Source of the DNA: Magicicada septendecula
Lineage: Eukaryota > Arthropoda > Insecta > Hemiptera > Cicadidae
DNA length: 64,000 nt
Reading direction: 5' to 3'
Assembly: GCA_034769895.1 (NCBI GenBank)
Contig: CM068373.1
Location: 202,472,134 to 202,536,133, forward strand
Part shown: positions 60,013 through 64,000 of the stretch, one piece after another
How the letters are laid out: each line of letters begins with the position of its first letter
Position numbering within the stretch: the stretch's first letter is position 1
Notes under the pieces: generated by a model
Told to the model about the DNA's origin: nothing
The model's input: the letters and a program-made list of their open reading frames with translations, nothing else
The model's database searches: none
Translations under genes and position numbers: made by a program

Positions 60013-61386
60013 AGTAGTGGTAGAATATTATCATTCCACTAATATTACCCTAACATAATAAATGAAAATACATTATATACACATCTTTTGACATAATCAT
60101 CCTTTCACTTATCACTTTTTGCCTATCAATTTATTTGATGAATATATATATAACGATTTATGTAAAATACAACAGGTGTTTAACGGACACGTACTATGTG
60201 TAGATCTCTTATTTCCCTCCTCGGCAGGTTGAAGCTCAACTGGCACTAGAGTTGGGTATGAAATTATACTATGCTCATAGTCTGTCTGTTAGTAGCTAGT
60301 GGCATCTATTGACATTCACTCATGTCAAATTACAGAGTCGGTAAAGGATGTTCGAAATTTGAATGTAAACAAATTAATAGTTAAATAGTTAATATAATGG
60401 AAGTATCACATATATAATGTATGTAAATGTAATTGTGAAAAAACGATGTAGGGCCTACTTCATATACACATCAGAAGTAAATGATCAACTATTCTCTTTA
60501 TGTAATAAGCCTTGTTACTAAACAATATATATTTTTAAAAGCTTCTTATCATATTGAGACGAAATGGAGCGGCACTTGAAACATCTCTTAGGTATAAAAA
60601 CAACATAACGACCTTTACAAAATTTGCCGCCCGTAGGCAGTTGCCTACTTTGCCTACGCATAAATCTGCCTCTGGTGTACATGCTAAATGCATCTGAACA
60701 GTAGTAAGAATGACTTAGTATCCTGTTGAGTTATTCACTGTTCTGATGGATGATACGCAAATACTGGAAGGTAGGATGTGAGAGCCAGCAATAACCTTAA
60801 ATAAAAATCTCATATATTTCAGTTATTACACAGTGTTCTGTTCATTACAGACAAGTGCTTGGTTTGATCATTTTTTTTTAAATAAAATTGTATATTTTAA
60901 TGTAGCTTTACAGTAGCTTGACAGAAAGTGTAAAAATGTAAAATAAAAACGGCATGACTTAAGTGTAAATAAAAAGTGAACACTTTACAGTAGCACAAAA
61001 AATGACAAAAAACTGAGACAATGAAATGCTACAGTTCAGTTAAAAATATTGCAATCACCCTCACACAAAATTTTAAAGAATAAAGACATATCAACACCAC
61101 AAAATATTTTTTTTTGAGCAAAAGGAAACACAATGGAAAGGCTACTCAGGTAGTATCGCTTTGAAATTATGGTTTCAAAATGTTTAGGGAAAAGAATAAA
61201 AAAATGTTAGCATTAACAATCCAACAATGTATCGAAAAGATCAGGATCTTGCTAGGTACATTATAGGGAAAATTGGTTTTGTAGCTGCTAGTGGATGTTT
61301 GTTCTATAAAAAATAATTGCAGTATCTAATAAATTATGGTACATATTTAATCATTTATTGAATAATTTGTCATTTATATAATTTTG
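60013..61386. other. Unique AT-rich stretch of the right arm
   Basis: No counterpart on the left, where PLE and X stand. Apart from the hAT-like terminus at 60622-60674 I see no feature. Confidence 0.5.
60622..60674 (-). mobile_element. hAT terminus of the ZMYM1/TTF type
   Basis: On the minus strand it begins CAGAGGCAGATTTATGCGTA, then AGTAGGCAACTGCCTACGGG and CGGCAAAT. Ends of the form CAGAGGCGGATTTA, then CTAGGGCGGCAAA, are typical of TTF-type hAT elements, the family whose transposase fragments fill the window. The opposite terminus is not visible. Confidence 0.5.
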
Positions 61387-61997
61387 TTTATTTTTTAATT
61401 TCTATAGATACTTTTGGTGTGTTTGTTGTAATTTTGTGTTTTACATAATCTTTTGTGATTAAATCATTTGGTATAAAATGTTCCAGATTATAAAATACAC
61501 CTCACAGTTTTAACATACAATATATATAGTAGCACCTCTATACATAGTAACAGGTATATCAATATGCCTGTAATCACAGGTATACGAAAGTAATGGCAAA
61601 TCTTGCATAATCTTGTTATCAGTTATTGTTATTATTCGGCTAGTGCTATTAAATTCATATTGGCCCAAAGTGATCACAAAAGGAATTTATTGTATTTGTT
61701 TACAGTCAACAGTGTAGATTCCGGTGATGATTTGAGATTTATATAAATTAATTTTCACTCACATGAATGAAGTTGCAACCGTAAAGAAATACAGAATATA
61801 TTTTCTATGACAGCAGACAAGACAGAACACTTGTATTTTGCCTGTTATGTGTGTACGTATATTCAGACATAATTTATTTGGATTGACTCTGCAAGCTTGA
61901 AATCAGATAACAATAATGTTTTATATTTTACATTAGTGTATATGTAAAATTATAATCCTCAAAGTATAATATTGAATTAATTGGGATGTTTCGTTAA
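61387..61997. repeat. Outer inverted repeat, right side
   Basis: Pairs with 900-938 and 1111-1640 on the left. It lacks the 939-1110 insertion. Confidence 0.75.
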
Positions 61998-62992
61998 ATT
62001 GTTACGACGGTCTCACCGATCGTCAATAGTACAGTGGAAACCAAAATAAAACACACTTTTAGTTTATTAATTGCTAAATTTAGTTTATTATTGGTGTTGT
62101 TACAGCTTGTTTCATTACATTTTTTATCGGTGTTGTGTTGTGAGTAGCTACGATGGTTGAGTGTTATTGGTACACAAGAGGATGTTAGAGTTTCTTTTCT
62201 TCAAGAAAAAGGTTTGGTTCACAATCCTCGTCAATGTGAACAAGGACACGACATGGTATTAGCCCTTGGGCAGCAACAGCGTTGGTGATGCAATAAGACG
62301 ACTTGCCGTGAGTATAAGGTAGTTCGCAAGGGCACATTTTTACAGGGGTCCAAATTACTGCTGGGAAAAATAATAAAATTTATTTATTTCTGGTGTGAAG
62401 GGCATAGTAGTGTGAAAAACAGTAAAAATCAACTGGAAATTGGCGTCAACATACACACAGAGTGGACGGCTTACTTAAGATATATCTGTGCCGTAACGTC
62501 ATGAGAAACCCACGGAAAATTGGAGGACCGAATTTAACAGTTGAAATTGACAAGAGTGTGTTTGCCAAGAGAAAAAATGTTGGCCGGGTGTATCCACAAC
62601 AATGGGTATTCGATGGATACTGCCGAGAAACAAAGGAATGCTTTTTGTGTAGTGTGGAAGATAGATCAGCAGCTACCCTCCTACCTCTCATAGTGGCAAA
62701 TATTGAACCAGGGTCTACTATAATGTCAGATGAGTGGCGTTCGTACTGTGAAATTGTTAATTTGCCACAACAGTACAGTCATTTGACTGTAAACCATAGT
62801 TATAACTTTGTGGATCCTGAATCTGGTGCGCATACTCAAGGCGTCGAAAGCATGTGGCGGTCCTGTAAATGCCGAAACATGATTGAATGTGGTACGAGAA
62901 GGGAACGCTTAAATTCCTATTTAAGTGAGTTCATGTGGAGGTCCGCAGAGCTCCAGAATATCTTTCCAGGTGATGTATCGAGAAGCGTATAG
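61998..62992 (+). pseudogene. Merlin transposase, right copy, outward-facing
   Basis: From 62160: FLQEKGLVHNPRQCEQGH, then LALGQQQRW, a TGA stop at 62286-62288, then CNKTTCREYK. A one-base loss near 62495 (against the left copy) shifts the frame just before RNPRKIGGPN. The catalytic half (62518-62992) is open: EIDKS (E in the left copy changed to K after the D), QQWVFDGYC, EDRSAATLLPLIV, MSDEWRSY, VNHSYNFVDPESGAHTQGVE, and the full C-terminus EFMWRSAELQNIFPGDVSRS, stop at 62990-62992. The open frame therefore looks like a 176-codon gene starting at 62462, but that start is out of frame with the ancestral N-terminus. The hairpin at 62004-62024 matches 855-874. Confidence 0.85.
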
Positions 62993-63146
62993 AGTCACCT
63001 CCTTACCACTCACGACTACCTGTGGCTAGCTGGTGTTTCTGTAAAAACACAATAGTCAACGTCTAACATTTTCTAGATAAAGAAGGAACATGCATTATGG
63101 TTAATAAGTTAGTATTATTAAATACACAGTTTTAATAGGTAGTATT
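62993..63146. other. Short gap with no recognised feature
   Basis: Lies between the Merlin stop and the LINE 5' region. The outer inverted repeat cannot be followed here because its left partner is outside the window. Confidence 0.5.
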
Positions 63147-64000
63147 GGGGGCTGAAGGTGGGTTACAGGTCTCAGAGGTTGTATAGGATGCCGATTACTA
63201 TGCAACACTAAAACTCTGAGAAACGCCGACTGTTTCTGACGAGAGAGTCAGAGGTTCCCGGAAGGGAACTCAGCTCTACCCACAAATCCTACTCTCACGT
63301 TCTCGAAGACGAAAGTTGCGTGGCCCCTGAGTACGTAATGTAGCAGACGAGAGAGGGTGAATGGCGAGTTCCCGGCGCCAGAAAACTGGGACCCATCGGC
63401 TAAGGGAAGGGAACCCTAACAGAAAAATCCCTGGTCCTCCAGGTTGGGGGTTGGGCGGTAGGCCGGTAACCTACCCCCGGAAAAAATACCACACCACGGA
63501 ACCTTCAAGAAAGCCTTGGATTGGACGGAAACAATGGCAACGACTACGGCAAAGGAATATGGAATACTCTTTAGGAACATGGAACGTCAGAACATTGAAC
63601 AGACCCGGAGCACAAAGAGAACTCTGTGATGAACTCGAAAGATATAAAATAAGAATTGCCGCAATACAAGAGACAAGATGGTTAGGACAAGGAATAAGAG
63701 ACACGAAGAGGCACACTATACTCCAAAGTGGAAAAAATAGTGGAACAAGAGAATTTGGAGTAGCCTTTATTATAGATAACAAAATAAAACAACATATAAA
63801 GGATTTTACACCAATCAATGAAAGGATGTGCAAAATCAGAATAAAAACTCATTTCTTTAATCTTACAATAATAAATGTGCACTGTCCCACAGAAGACCAA
63901 GATGAGATTTTAAAGACAGAATTTTATCAAAAGTTAGAACAAGTATATGACTCAGCACCTAGAAATGACATAAAAATGATTATAGGAGACATGAACGCCA
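63147..64000 (+). mobile_element. RTE-type LINE, 5' region, cut by window edge
   Basis: A GC-richer 5' leader (for example CAGGTTGGGGGTTGGGCGGT near 63441) precedes the endonuclease frame. Its base composition differs sharply from the AT-rich repeats. The 5' boundary is estimated. Confidence 0.7.
63559..64000 (+). CDS. LINE endonuclease (APE-like) N-terminal part
   Basis: From ATG at 63559, open to the edge for 147 codons: MEYSLGTWNVRTLNRPGAQR, ELERYKIRIAAIQETRW, GVAFIIDNKIKQHIKDFTPI, then FFNLTIINVHCPTE and DIKMIIGDMNA. The motifs TWNVRTL, QETRW, INVHCPTE and GDMNA are those of the APE-type endonuclease of RTE-clade LINEs (often annotated in databases as craniofacial development protein 2-like or endonuclease-reverse transcriptase). 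It nicks target DNA to prime reverse transcription. The frame is open a few codons upstream (RLRQRN); a nearby ATG at 63535 is in another frame that stops soon. The reverse transcriptase should lie to the right of the window. Intact so far as seen. Confidence 0.85.
   Translation, partial: MEYSLGTWNVRTLNRPGAQRELCDELERYKIRIAAIQETRWLGQGIRDTKRHTILQSGKNSGTREFGVAFIIDNKIKQHIKDFTPINERMCKIRIKTHFFNLTIINVHCPTEDQDEILKTEFYQKLEQVYDSAPRNDIKMIIGDMNA

Noticed and set aside
63471-63900. Minus-strand frames of 120 and 72 codons at the right edge
   Set aside because: Antisense to the LINE endonuclease, which has clear family motifs on the plus strand.

Overview
The window looks like AT-rich arthropod, most likely insect, nuclear DNA. 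It holds old eukaryotic transposons and no host gene I can name. The evidence is a Merlin (IS1016-type) DDE transposase at both ends, two unrelated hAT transposase remnants, Penelope-like (PLE) reverse-transcriptase remnants, and the 5' end of an RTE-type LINE endonuclease at the right edge. No rRNA, tRNA, CRISPR or bacterial operon is visible. The exact species cannot be read from the sequence.

Layout. (1) 1-3450: left outer arm. It carries a leftward Merlin gene, PLE fragments, and a diverged copy of a module I call X. It matches the right end (59270-62865) in inverted orientation, with indels. (2) 3451-7225: unique DNA with a hAT-like terminus, an orphan ORF at 3912-4160, then a foldback element made of about 280-310 bp tandem repeats arranged head to head. 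(3) 7226-9929: hAT fragment of the Charlie/ZBED5 type, spacer and module X. (4) 9930-21360: a 4.51-kb unit, tandem two and a half times. Inside each unit a ZMYM1-like hAT fragment occurs head to head and tail to tail, so the DNA alternates strand every 1-2 kb. (5) 18924-58447: nested tandem duplications of 14.1 kb and then 11.16 kb. Each unit carries an orphan 106-codon ORF block, ZMYM1-like hAT (+), satellite, X (+), Charlie-like hAT (+), foldback palindrome, an older ZMYM1-like hAT variant (-) and X (-). (6) 58448-62992: last orphan-ORF block, right outer arm and rightward Merlin gene. (7) 62993-64000: RTE-type LINE, cut by the window edge.

Most open reading frames are transposase pieces or shadows. 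The best-preserved open stretch (163 codons, nine near-identical copies) is an internal piece of a ZMYM1-like hAT transposase without its own ATG. Its sameness reflects recent duplication. The main interest is structural: a 63-kb inverted-repeat-bounded block with outward-facing transposases, filled with palindromes in tandem. It could be a recent amplicon made by fold-back replication, a source of hairpin RNA or piRNA, or partly an assembly artefact. Long reads and small-RNA data would separate these.
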